64,000 nucleotides of DNA from an uncultured Micrococcales bacterium (GTDB lineage: Bacteria > Actinomycetota > Actinomycetes > Actinomycetales > Microbacteriaceae). Location: NCBI GenBank assembly GCA_903909605.1, contig CAIVWH010000001.1, positions 62,001-126,000 on the forward strand. The letters are read 5' to 3'. The position numbers and the translations under genes are program-made. Each line of letters opens with the position of its first letter. Position 1 is the stretch's first letter. The notes under the pieces were generated by a model. It was not told the origin of the DNA. It did not search any database and saw only the letters and a program-made list of their open reading frames with translations. Positions 24,102-31,482 of the stretch are shown here, piece after piece.

Positions 24102-25082
24102 CTATTCTCGCTCTTGCTCGAGACGTGCCTCAGCCGTCTTAAGCGCATTGCGAACAGTTTTGCGCAGCTTTTTATCGCTCACCTTGCGCTCGCCCATGTG
24201 ATCGGGATTCCAGACCGCAATGTCCTCAGCTGCGAACTCAGGCTTGGTCTTTCCTTTGAACTTGGGTACCACGGTGTCAGGTGCCAAACGGCGGGCGGTG
24301 ACTAGGAAGCCGGTGTGACCGATCATTCGGTGCTCTGGGCGAACTGCGAGGCCCTGCAGGTGCCAGCCGCGGAACAGCGTCTCAAAGGCCTCCGGCTCGG
24401 CAAAATGCCCTGAATTGCGCAGTGCCTCGGTGAAGCGAGACAGCTGCGTCACCGTTGCCACATAGCCAACAATCAATCCACCTGGGATGAGCGCATCGGC
24501 AGACTCTTCCACACACTCCCACGGGGCGAGCATGTCTAGAACCACGCGGTCGGCATCCCCGTTGGCGCAAACCTTTGGTAGAGCATCCTGTAGGTCGCCG
24601 AGGTGAATTTGCCAGTTCTCGGGGTCGTAGCCAAACTGGCTGACCACGTTAGCCCTGGCGATTTCGGCAAACTCATTGCGACGCTCAAAGGAGTCGAGCC
24701 GCCCTGAGGGGCCGATGGCGCGAAGCAAGTACATGCTCAGGCCGCCAGAGCCAACCCCGGCCTCGATGACTCGAGCACCCGGGAAGATGTCTCCCATGGT
24801 CACAATCAGTGCCGAGTCCTTTGGATAGATGATGTTTGCGCCACGCGGCATCGACATAACGAAATCGGTCATTAGCGGGCGAAGCGCCAAGTATTCGATG
24901 CCGTTGTGGTTGCGGATCACAGACCCCTCGGCCTTGCCGATGATGTCGTCGTGCTTCAGCTCTCCCCTGTGGGTGCCAAAGGCCTTGCCCGGCTCGAGGG
25001 TGATGGTGTGCAACTTGCCCTTAGGCCCGGTGAGTTGAACCCTGTCGCCCACTCGAAACGGCCCGCGCGGAAGGTTGGTCAT
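24102..25082 (-). CDS. trmI: tRNA (adenine-N1)-methyltransferase TrmI
   Basis: Makes m1A58 in the T-loop of tRNAs. 326 residues: N-terminal beta domain (FRVGDRVQLTGPKGKLHTITLEPG), then a Rossmann methyltransferase with SAM motif I VIEAGVGSGGLSMYLLRA (about 121-138), the acidic SFERR, and the catalytic VLDMLAPWE. It is the orthologue of mycobacterial Rv2118c, which lies beside the proteasome locus. Its ATG overlaps the HAD gene stop by 4 nt (ATGA). The C-terminus is charged (KKLRKTVRNALKTAEARLEQERE). Confidence 0.94.
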   Translation of the reverse strand: MTNLPRGPFRVGDRVQLTGPKGKLHTITLEPGKAFGTHRGELKHDDIIGKAEGSVIRNHNGIEYLALRPLMTDFVMSMPRGANIIYPKDSALIVTMGDIFPGARVIEAGVGSGGLSMYLLRAIGPSGRLDSFERRNEFAEIARANVVSQFGYDPENWQIHLGDLQDALPKVCANGDADRVVLDMLAPWECVEESADALIPGGLIVGYVATVTQLSRFTEALRNSGHFAEPEAFETLFRGWHLQGLAVRPEHRMIGHTGFLVTARRLAPDTVVPKFKGKTKPEFAAEDIAVWNPDHMGERKVSDKKLRKTVRNALKTAEARLEQERE

Positions 25083-25747
25083 TTGGCTCTCGTTTCGGTC
25101 ACTATGGCGTCGAGATCTTCAACGGTAAGGCCAACCAGGGTCGGCCAGATAATTCTGTCTGGTTTAGCAGGCAAGGTCACCAGGTTAGGCACCCCAATGG
25201 CTACCGTGCCAGCACTCTCGGCAGAATGCAGGCCAGAGATGGAATCCTCGAATGCCACGCAGTAGGCAACATCGACGCCCAACGCGCTCGCGGCCTTCAA
25301 ATAAGGCTCAGGGTGTGGCTTGCCCAGAGACACGTCGTCTCCACCCAAGACCACATCGAAGGCGTTGAACCCGGAGCTTTGCGCAACCGCAAGTGCCATG
25401 CGGCGCATCGACATGGTTACCAGGGCAGTTTTCACGCCGCGCTCGCGGAGGTGGCGAAGCAGCTCCAATGCCCCGGGCCGCCACGGAATCGAAGTTTGCA
25501 GGCGGGCAATCACAGAATCTGTAAGAGTCTGGATGATCTCATCCTGGTTTAGGGTCAGCCCCAGTTTTTGCTTCAGCAATCGGCTGCTGTCGTAAAGGCT
25601 CATGCCAATCAGGCTCAGGCCATCCTGGTCGGTCCAGATGGCTCCGGTGGTGGCAGCCAACTCGACTTCAGCGGCCATCCAGTAGTGCTCACTGTCGATA
25701 AGCGTGCCATCCATGTCGAATAGCACGGCTTGCAGTGAATTGGTCAT
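25079..25747 (-). CDS. HAD-superfamily hydrolase (phosphatase/phosphoglucomutase-like)
   Basis: Cytoplasmic HAD phosphatase of the beta-phosphoglucomutase/GPH group, 222 residues. Motif I is LFDMDGTLID (Asp11 nucleophile, Asp13 acid/base), motif II TALVTMS, motif III LGKPHPEPY and motif IV FEDSISGLHSAESAG. A helical cap lies at about 20-85. Substrate is not predictable. The gene is leaderless by sequence: TAAAAT stands 6 nt before the ATG. It leads a long transcript trmI-FKBP-pafBC-tatAC-helY-lnt-ppm1, all on the same strand. Confidence 0.9.
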   Translation of the reverse strand: MTNSLQAVLFDMDGTLIDSEHYWMAAEVELAATTGAIWTDQDGLSLIGMSLYDSSRLLKQKLGLTLNQDEIIQTLTDSVIARLQTSIPWRPGALELLRHLRERGVKTALVTMSMRRMALAVAQSSGFNAFDVVLGGDDVSLGKPHPEPYLKAASALGVDVAYCVAFEDSISGLHSAESAGTVAIGVPNLVTLPAKPDRIIWPTLVGLTVEDLDAIVTETRAK

Positions 25748-25753
25748 TTGGAA

Positions 25754-25759
25754 ATTTTA
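25754..25759 (-). promoter_or_regulatory. -10 box of leaderless HAD/trmI operon
   Basis: TAAAAT on the minus strand, 6 nt (TTCCAA) before the ATG at 25747. No Shine-Dalgarno sequence. This may drive the run of genes down to ppm1. Confidence 0.5.
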
Positions 25760-25806
25760 CCTTCGACGCTCGCTTAAGGTTTAAGGGTCGTCGATAAAGG
25801 GGATGA

Positions 25807-26679
25807 ATGGCAAAGCGCTATGAAACCGGCCGCACTCTGCTTGTGGCATTTCAGGGATGGAATGACGCCGCAGAAGCTGCAACCGGAGTCATGAAGTTTC
25901 TGAGTGACGCCATTTCGGGTGAAGTCGTCTCCTCAATCGACCCTGAGGACTACTACGACTTTCAGTTCACTCGCCCAAACGTTGCACTCGACTCAGAGAA
26001 CAATCGCACAATCGAGTGGCCGAACACCGAGCTAATTCGCGCCAGCTCCGACGCCATCTCTGAAAACCCGAGGCTTGCCGGCCTCTATGTGCTGTTCGGC
26101 ACCGAACCGGCCCGGCGCTGGCAGAGTTTCACCGCCGAGATGATGGAAATGATCGAGGATTGCGAAATCGACCAGGTTATTTTTCTTGGCGCAATGCTCT
26201 CGGATGCCCCGCACACCAGGCCCATCAAGGTGACCATGACCAGTCAGAACGAGGCGGTGCGCTCAGAGCTCAACATTGAGCGAAGCACTTATGAAGGGCC
26301 GATTGGAATTCTCGCGGTCCTTGGCATCGCTCTCGAGGCTGCCGGTATCCCGACGTTGTCGCTTTGGGGCTCGGTTCCGCACTACGTGCACAATCAGGCC
26401 TCCCCCAAGGCCACGCTCTCGATGCTGATTGAAGTCGAGAACCTGCTCGGCATGCAGTTTGATCACGGCACGTTGGCAGACGAAGCTTTTACCTGGGAGC
26501 GCGGCATCGACGAGGTCGCCGAGGGCGACGAGGACATGGCCGCCTACATTCAGCAACTTGAAAAGACCCGCGACCTAGAGGATGAGGCCGAAGGTTCGGC
26601 CGAAACGCTTGCTCACGAATTCGAGCGCTTTCTTGCCGCGGATTCGGCAAAGAATGACGACGAAGAAGGCCTTATCTAG
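25807..26679 (+). CDS. PAC2 family protein
   Basis: 290 residues of the PAC2 (proteasome assembly chaperone 2-like) fold, common in actinobacteria and unrelated to proteasome presence there. Recognisable parts are TLLVAFQGWNDAAEAATGVMKFL near the N-terminus, DPEDYYDFQFTRPNV, VIFLGAMLSDAPHTRP and WGSVPHYVHNQASPKATLSML. The C-terminal 60 residues are acidic. The ATG at 25807 has AAGGGG 5 nt upstream; a second ATG overlaps at 25803 out of frame. Divergent from the HAD gene. Function unknown; a peptide- or protein-binding role is only a guess. Confidence 0.88.
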   Translation: MAKRYETGRTLLVAFQGWNDAAEAATGVMKFLSDAISGEVVSSIDPEDYYDFQFTRPNVALDSENNRTIEWPNTELIRASSDAISENPRLAGLYVLFGTEPARRWQSFTAEMMEMIEDCEIDQVIFLGAMLSDAPHTRPIKVTMTSQNEAVRSELNIERSTYEGPIGILAVLGIALEAAGIPTLSLWGSVPHYVHNQASPKATLSMLIEVENLLGMQFDHGTLADEAFTWERGIDEVAEGDEDMAAYIQQLEKTRDLEDEAEGSAETLAHEFERFLAADSAKNDDEEGLI

Positions 26680-26704
26680 CTCTAACTGCTGGCGTTAGTG
26701 GCGG

Positions 26705-27547
26705 TTACGCGGTGAGTGCACCATTGGCCAGCGCGGCAAGAACCGCAACACCAACCAGGATGCGCCAGATCACGAACGGCGCGAATGAACCGCGGTTCAG
26801 GTAGCGCAGGAATCCGACGATCACCGCATAGCCAACCAGGAATGAGAAGAAGGTAGCCACAGCCGTTGCGACAAACATGTCTGACGGTAGGTCTTTGTAA
26901 CTCTTCGCAAACTCGTAGAGACCACTGCCGACCACGGCAGGTATCGCAAGCAAAAAGCTAAAGCGAGCTGCCGCCTGGCGAGAAAATCCGAGCAGCAAAC
27001 CAACCGAAATGGTTGCCCCTGAGCGGGAGACGCCTGGAATTACTGCGAGAGATTGTCCGAGGCCAAACAGCACGCCGTCTCGCACGGTGAGCTTGTCTAT
27101 CGCCTTGTTCTTCTTTCCCAAGCGATCTGACAGGGCTAGCACGACGCCGAAGATAATCAGCATCGCAGCAGCGACCCAGAGGTTGCGAAGTTGGTTCTCA
27201 ATGAAGTTCTTGAAAACCAGCCCGATCAGAATCACCGGAAGGCTACCAAGGATGATCATCCAGCCGAGTCTTGAATCACGCTTAGCATCTTCGTTGACCA
27301 TGCCGCGATTGAAAATTGACTGCAGCCAGGCTTTGACGATTCGAACGATGTCTTTGAAGAAGTAGATAAAAACTGCAGCCTCGGTGCCGAGCGCGATGGT
27401 TGCCTCAAAGGCGGTGAGCACAGGCTTTGAAATCGAGCCGAGACCGAGAAGTTCGCTCGCGATTTGCACGTGCGCACTCGATGAAATTGGCAAAAATTCT
27501 GTGAGTCCCTGGATGAATCCCAGGATTACTGCGGCTACAAGGTTCAA
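26705..27547 (-). CDS. uppP: Undecaprenyl-diphosphatase UppP (BacA)
   Basis: Membrane enzyme that dephosphorylates undecaprenyl pyrophosphate to recycle the lipid carrier for peptidoglycan; extra copies give bacitracin tolerance. 280 residues, about eight helices. The two active-site repeats are clear: FIQGLTEFLPISSSAHVQIA (about 10-29) and IPGVSRSGATISVGLLLGFSR (about 165-185). ATG 27547 overlaps the preceding 72-residue gene by 4 nt (ATGA). Convergent to the PAC2 gene with 25 bp between stops. Confidence 0.96.
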   Translation of the reverse strand: MNLVAAVILGFIQGLTEFLPISSSAHVQIASELLGLGSISKPVLTAFEATIALGTEAAVFIYFFKDIVRIVKAWLQSIFNRGMVNEDAKRDSRLGWMIILGSLPVILIGLVFKNFIENQLRNLWVAAAMLIIFGVVLALSDRLGKKNKAIDKLTVRDGVLFGLGQSLAVIPGVSRSGATISVGLLLGFSRQAAARFSFLLAIPAVVGSGLYEFAKSYKDLPSDMFVATAVATFFSFLVGYAVIVGFLRYLNRGSFAPFVIWRILVGVAVLAALANGALTA

Positions 27548-27762
27548 TCTGCGTCTTCCTCATTGTCGGCGAGCTCAAAAGGCAACCACTCTTCAAACGA
27601 TTGGTCGACCGCTTCCTCATAATCGAGGAAGGCGTCCTTGAGCACCTCGTATGCGTGCTCAACTGCGGCACTGCTGCCCCCGTGCTTGGTCGACATGGCC
27701 TCGTAGTGTCGTTCGAGAGCAGCAATAAATTGCTGAAGTGCTTCGCGTGGTTGACGGCTCAT
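27544..27762 (-). CDS. Small acidic protein of unknown function
   Basis: 72 residues, strongly acidic at the C-terminus (FEEWLPFELADNEEDAD) and mostly helical (REALQQFIAALERHYEAM, VEHAYEVLKDAFLDYEEAVDQ). It has no signal peptide or known motif, and I do not recognise a characterised family. It is translated with uppP through a 4-nt overlap and has its own TAGTTT box 6 nt before the ATG, which argues that it is a real gene and the leaderless head of the operon. A soluble helical-bundle protein is the most that can be said. Confidence 0.72.
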   Translation of the reverse strand: MSRQPREALQQFIAALERHYEAMSTKHGGSSAAVEHAYEVLKDAFLDYEEAVDQSFEEWLPFELADNEEDAD

Positions 27763-27768
27763 GTGCCC

Positions 27769-27774
27769 AAACTA
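27769..27774 (-). promoter_or_regulatory. -10 box of leaderless 72-residue gene / uppP operon
   Basis: TAGTTT on the minus strand, 6 nt (GGGCAC) before the ATG at 27762, with no Shine-Dalgarno sequence. Confidence 0.45.
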
Positions 27775-27822
27775 CCCGCCAACTGGCGCATTGCTTTGGA
27801 AGCGGCGATCAATTCTTGGCAG

Positions 27823-27850
27823 TCGACAAGCCCCGGGTTCGTGCTAACCT
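27823..27850 (+). promoter_or_regulatory. Promoter of tRNA-Leu
   Basis: TCGACA (27823-27828), 16 nt, TAACCT (27845-27850), ending 16 nt before the mature tRNA 5' end. The -35 matches TTGACA at five of six positions. Confidence 0.45.
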
Positions 27851-27866
27851 TGACCCTTGTTGTTCG

Positions 27867-27949
27867 GTCCGGGTGGCGGAATGGTAGACGCGCTAGCTTG
27901 AGGTGCTAGTCCTCGATAGAGGGTAGGGGTTCAAGTCCCCTTTCGGACA
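27867..27949 (+). tRNA. tRNA-Leu(GAG)
   Basis: An 83-nt class II tRNA. Acceptor GTCCGGG pairs with TTCGGAC (two G-T pairs). Anticodon stem CTAGC/GCTAG encloses the loop TTGAGGT with anticodon GAG, reading CUC and CUU Leu codons. A long variable arm (TCCTCGATAGAGGG) and the T-arm GGGGTTCAAGTCCCC are clear, and the discriminator is A73 as for leucine. CCA is not encoded. A promoter lies upstream and a strong terminator 26 nt downstream, so it is a monocistronic unit. Confidence 0.96.
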
Positions 27950-27974
27950 CGATGATCGGTCAACGATCGAAACT

Positions 27975-28002
27975 AAAAGTCCCCACTCAGGTGGGGACTT
28001 TT
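27975..28002 (+). terminator. Rho-independent terminator of tRNA-Leu
   Basis: AAAAGTCCCCAC, loop TCAG, GTGGGGACTTTT: a perfect 12-bp stem ending in a T-run. Confidence 0.9.
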
Positions 28003-28031
28003 ACACTTAAGGCAACTGCAAAGAAAAGGCG

Positions 28032-28868
28032 ATGTTGACCACGAACGTTAGCGAGCTCACGGCTGCAGCCGCCTACGCGGTTGACTTCGCCAGGCAGCAG
28101 CTTGCCGGTAAGAAGTTGTTGGTTTTGACCGGGGCCGGCATCTCCACCGATTCGGGCATCCCCGACTACCGAGGACAAGGTCGGGTCGCCCGCCACCCAA
28201 TGACCTATGACGTATTTATGGGCTCTCTCGAGGCGCGTTCGCGATACTGGGCACGAAGCTATGTTGGCTTCAGCCGCATCGAGCAGGCAAAGCCAAATGG
28301 CGCACACTTTTCTCTTGCACGCGCCGAGGGGCGAATCGAACAACTTGTGACTCAAAATGTCGATGGGCTGCATGAGGCCGCCGGGTCGAAACGAGTGATT
28401 GACCTGCACGGTCGACTAGATCGCGTGATCTGCATGGGTTGTGCCGGTTTGCTGGCGCGACGAGAAATGGATGAGCTGCTGCGTGAGCTCAACCCAACCG
28501 TTCGCAAGGATGAAAGCATCGAGTTCTCACCCGACGGAGATGCCGAGGTCGAGGCCACCGCGGACTTCAAGGTGCCAAATTGTCCGAACTGTGGTGGATT
28601 ATTGAAACCGGACGTCGTCTTCTTTGGTGAAAGCGTTCCTGCGCAGCGAGCACTTGCTGCCACCGAGGCACTCGAGCGCGCAGATGCGCTCCTGGTTGCG
28701 GGCACCTCGCTTACGGTCAACTCGGGATTACGCTTTGCGAAGGCTGCTCACAAGGCGGGCAAACCCATCGTGATTGTGAACCTCGGTGCAACCCGAGCAG
28801 ACGAACTTGCATCAATAAAGATCGATGCTGGCACTACCCCAGTTCTTGAAAGGCTGTTGATTGACTGA
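28032..28868 (+). CDS. Sir2-type NAD-dependent protein deacylase
   Basis: Removes acyl groups from lysines using NAD. 278 residues. NAD-binding LTGAGISTDSGIPDYRG (about 35-51), TQNVDGLHEAAGS, catalytic DLHGR, zinc-binding pairs CMGC (about 137-140) and CPNCGG (about 182-187), KPDVVFFGE and AGTSLTVNSG are all present. A TACACT box at 28002-28007, just after the tRNA terminator, may be its -10; an AAAAGG run lies close before the ATG. The phosphatase gene overlaps its stop by 8 nt. Cytoplasmic; targets unknown. Confidence 0.94.
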   Translation: MLTTNVSELTAAAAYAVDFARQQLAGKKLLVLTGAGISTDSGIPDYRGQGRVARHPMTYDVFMGSLEARSRYWARSYVGFSRIEQAKPNGAHFSLARAEGRIEQLVTQNVDGLHEAAGSKRVIDLHGRLDRVICMGCAGLLARREMDELLRELNPTVRKDESIEFSPDGDAEVEATADFKVPNCPNCGGLLKPDVVFFGESVPAQRALAATEALERADALLVAGTSLTVNSGLRFAKAAHKAGKPIVIVNLGATRADELASIKIDAGTTPVLERLLID

Positions 28869-29466
28869 AACAATTTTGGGCTTGTTGCGACACGGACAAA
28901 CCGACTGGAACATCGACTTTCGACTTCAAGGGGTCACCGACATCCCGCTGAACGCAACTGGCTTGGCGCAGGCCGAGGCTGCCGGTCAAAAACTTGTGCG
29001 CGCCGACTGGGACTTCATCTGCTCATCACCGCTGAGCCGTGCCCGCGACACCGCCGCCATTGCTGCCAAGCACCTTGGCTTCGAAGAAATCGGCATCGAA
29101 GATTTGCTGCTCGAGCGTTCGTTCGGTGAGGCCGAGGGGCTGACCTACCCAGAGTGGAAGCGCGATCATCCAAGTGGAGTGCCACCCCAGGGCGAAACCC
29201 TCGAGGCGCTTCGCGAACGAGCACACTTGCTGCTTGACCGAATTTTGCTGAACTATCGCGGCACTCGAGTTCTTGCCGTGACTCACGGGGCGATGATTCG
29301 CAAGTTGCTGCGCATCGCAAGCAACAACGAACTTCCTGCCGAAGGTGAGCGCATCGGAAATACCTCGTTGAATGTTCTGGTTCACGACGGCACCCACTGG
29401 AGCGTGCTCAGCTATCGTCCGCAGTCGCTGGTCGATGGAGACCTAGGTCGCACCCCGAGCATTTAG
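28861..29466 (+). CDS. Histidine phosphatase (phosphoglycerate mutase-like) family protein
   Basis: 201 residues. The catalytic LLRHGQTDWN motif (phospho-accepting His of RHG) lies at about residues 8-17. CSSPLSRARDTA, Glu of LLLERSFGEAEG and TLEALRERAHL follow, and VTHGAMIRKLLR provides the second His. The start is TTG at 28861, inside the last codons of the sirtuin gene (8-nt overlap TTGACTGA), so the pair is coupled. The family includes phosphoglycerate mutases and broad phosphatases; the substrate cannot be chosen. Confidence 0.9.
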   Translation: MTETILGLLRHGQTDWNIDFRLQGVTDIPLNATGLAQAEAAGQKLVRADWDFICSSPLSRARDTAAIAAKHLGFEEIGIEDLLLERSFGEAEGLTYPEWKRDHPSGVPPQGETLEALRERAHLLLDRILLNYRGTRVLAVTHGAMIRKLLRIASNNELPAEGERIGNTSLNVLVHDGTHWSVLSYRPQSLVDGDLGRTPSI

Positions 29467-29470
29467 GGCT

Positions 29471-29494
29471 TAGCCCAAACCTAAAGTTTGGCTA
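29471..29494. terminator. Possible bidirectional hairpin between convergent genes
   Basis: TAGCC-C-AAAC (29471-29480), loop CTAAA, GTTTGGCTA (29486-29494): nine pairs with one bulged C. It sits between the phosphatase stop and the glycosyltransferase stop. No clean T-run. Confidence 0.35.
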
Positions 29495-30587
29495 GGGCAG
29501 CAACCAAGGCCGCGGCCGATTTGTCCCAGCTGAACTTTTCGGCCTGAGTTAGAGACTCCTGGCTGGCTCGGTTCCAAGCTTCAGCCGAGTTCAGTTCTTG
29601 GATGCGATCTGCCAGGGCCTGAGCATCCGTGGCGGCAAAGTATTTGGCTGCCGAACCGCCAACTTCCTTGAAGATGTCGAGATCGCTCACCACCACCGGC
29701 GTTGCTCGCTCCATTGCTTCGATCAACGGGATGCCGAAACCCTCATCGAGCGAGGCGCTAACCAGCGCGAAGGCCGAGTCGAGTTCTTCGAGGTAGCGCT
29801 CGTCGCTGACGCCGCCAAAGAACCGAATTCGATTTGCGGCTGCTCCGGCAAGCGAGAGCAACTCCCGTTTGCGTGCGTCCGAGATTCGACTGAGCAAATG
29901 AAGTTCGAATTCTTCAAGCAGCGCGATGGCGCGAACCAGAGTCTCGACATTTTTGTAGCCCATGAACGAGCCCATGTAGACCAGCGCCTTGTTTGCCTTG
30001 GCGAATTTTCTCGGCTTTGGAACCGGCCTGCTAGAACCGGCGTTGTAAACCACGGAGACTGGCTTGTTCGTGAGGCGATGCTTTCGAATCAAATCTGCTG
30101 TGGTCTGTGAAACGGTGATCACGGCATCCGCCCGATTCAGAACGAATCGCTGTGGCAGATAGGTCAGGTGAAAAAGACGCCAGCCAAATTTGATCAGTCT
30201 GCTGAACTCGGCGGGAGGGGTCTTGTGTCGGTAGTAGATCAGGTCGTGCAGAGTCAGCGCAACTTGGTACTTGCGACCGAGCGTTCCCATGGTCTGCATT
30301 GGGCTGTAAACCAGTTTTGCCCCCAGCTCGTTTAGCCTTCTGGCAATTGAGAGCTCGGCAACGCTATCGGTTGGGTCATTTAGCTGCACGTGTGCGATTT
30401 GCTTGGGCAGGTGCTCAAGCTGACGGACATCGCTGATGATGGCGACAATCTCATGGGTTTTGTGCAGTGCCGCGATCAGCCCGGCAGAAAACCGCGAAAT
30501 GCCATCGTGATGATTTACCCGGATGTAGCGCGCATCGAAATAGAGAACTTTTCCTGCGATTAGCTGCTTGCCCGCTGCCTTAGTCAT
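29481..30587 (-). CDS. Glycosyltransferase family 4 (GT-B fold)
   Basis: 368 residues. N-terminal acceptor half with DARYIRVNHHDGISRFSAGL and LTLHDLIYYRHK, then the GT4 donor half: VVYNAGSSRPVPK, ALVYMGSFMGYKNVETLVRA, RIRFFGGVSDERYLEEL and the E-x7-E motif in DEGFGIPLIEAMERATPVVVSD. Likely transfers a hexose to a cell-surface glycan. ATG 30587 (MTKAAGKQL) overlaps the upstream hydrolase stop by 8 nt (ATGACTAA); the longer frame from 30620 is less likely. Donor and acceptor unknown. Confidence 0.9.
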   Translation of the reverse strand: MTKAAGKQLIAGKVLYFDARYIRVNHHDGISRFSAGLIAALHKTHEIVAIISDVRQLEHLPKQIAHVQLNDPTDSVAELSIARRLNELGAKLVYSPMQTMGTLGRKYQVALTLHDLIYYRHKTPPAEFSRLIKFGWRLFHLTYLPQRFVLNRADAVITVSQTTADLIRKHRLTNKPVSVVYNAGSSRPVPKPRKFAKANKALVYMGSFMGYKNVETLVRAIALLEEFELHLLSRISDARKRELLSLAGAAANRIRFFGGVSDERYLEELDSAFALVSASLDEGFGIPLIEAMERATPVVVSDLDIFKEVGGSAAKYFAATDAQALADRIQELNSAEAWNRASQESLTQAEKFSWDKSAAALVAALAKL

Positions 30588-31482
30588 CTTCGCTAACCCA
30601 CTGCTCGATTGCTTCGGCAATCTTCTCCGGAATTTCGTAGTGAGTCAGATGCCCGACATTTTCAAAAACCTTCAGTTCGGCTCGGGACTCGATTAGCGCA
30701 AACATTTCCTGCTGCTGCTTGATGGTTGTGATGTCATCCTTGGTCGCAACCAGGGCGAGCACGGGGGTAGTAAATGAGTTGGCGTAGTCGCTGACGCAGT
30801 TTGAAATGGAGGCCGCGTATCCTTCGAGCGCCACACGACGCGAGGCATAGTCGCTGAAGTTCTCATCGTGCTGTCGGTGAATCCATTTGCGCAGTTCGCC
30901 GACTCGCGACTTGGTCATCAAGATGCTCATTCCGCGAACCATCGGCCACGACTTGAGAATTCGGTTGCCCGCGGCCTCGGGAAGTGCGGCGGCAAGGCCG
31001 AAGAATGCCTTGACCAACAAGGTGGTGGCCGCCTTTGGCCCATTCAGCGCAGGTGCCGATACCGGGTTTTCAAGAATCAGGCTGGCTATCGCATCGCTCT
31101 GAGCTGCGAAACAGGAAACCACGATGCTGCCGAAGGAATGACCAAGCAGGTGCGGTTTGGTCTTCAGCTTCAGCCCCGAGATGAACTTGCCAACCCAAGC
31201 GGCGTAGTGAGCGATGCTGTGGTTATCTGCAAAGGGTTCAGATTGCCCGAAACCTGGTAGGTCTGGGATGTAGACGTCCAGTTTCGTGATCGCCCCGGCA
31301 ATCGCCTCGAGACCGTGATGGTTGCCGCGGTATCCGTGAATGAATATGACCGAGCCGAGGGACTTTTTCGCGCTGGCCTTGTAGAACCAGTACACGGTCT
31401 GCCGACCGTCGATTGAGAGTTCACGCCGCTCGCCCCTGGATCTTGCAAGTTTTGCGAGCCCTGCTTGCGGAAGTGAGGTCAT
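30580..31482 (-). CDS. Alpha/beta hydrolase
   Basis: 300 residues. Oxyanion-hole stretch VIFIHGYRGNHHGLE (about 44-58), PDLPGFGQSEPF, nucleophile elbow LLGHSFGSIVV (Ser about 117), a C-terminal acid near ALVATKDDITT and the catalytic His of NVGHLTHYE. No signal peptide, so cytoplasmic or membrane-associated. Its ATG overlaps the metH stop by 4 nt, and it overlaps the glycosyltransferase by 8 nt. The operon link with metH is positional only; substrate unknown. Confidence 0.88.
   Translation of the reverse strand: MTSLPQAGLAKLARSRGERRELSIDGRQTVYWFYKASAKKSLGSVIFIHGYRGNHHGLEAIAGAITKLDVYIPDLPGFGQSEPFADNHSIAHYAAWVGKFISGLKLKTKPHLLGHSFGSIVVSCFAAQSDAIASLILENPVSAPALNGPKAATTLLVKAFFGLAAALPEAAGNRILKSWPMVRGMSILMTKSRVGELRKWIHRQHDENFSDYASRRVALEGYAASISNCVSDYANSFTTPVLALVATKDDITTIKQQQEMFALIESRAELKVFENVGHLTHYEIPEKIAEAIEQWVSEDD

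Noticed and set aside
25807-26679. PAC2 protein as a sign of a proteasome
   Set aside because: PAC2-fold proteins are common in actinobacteria without a proteasome, and no prcBA, pup, dop or pafA is in the window.
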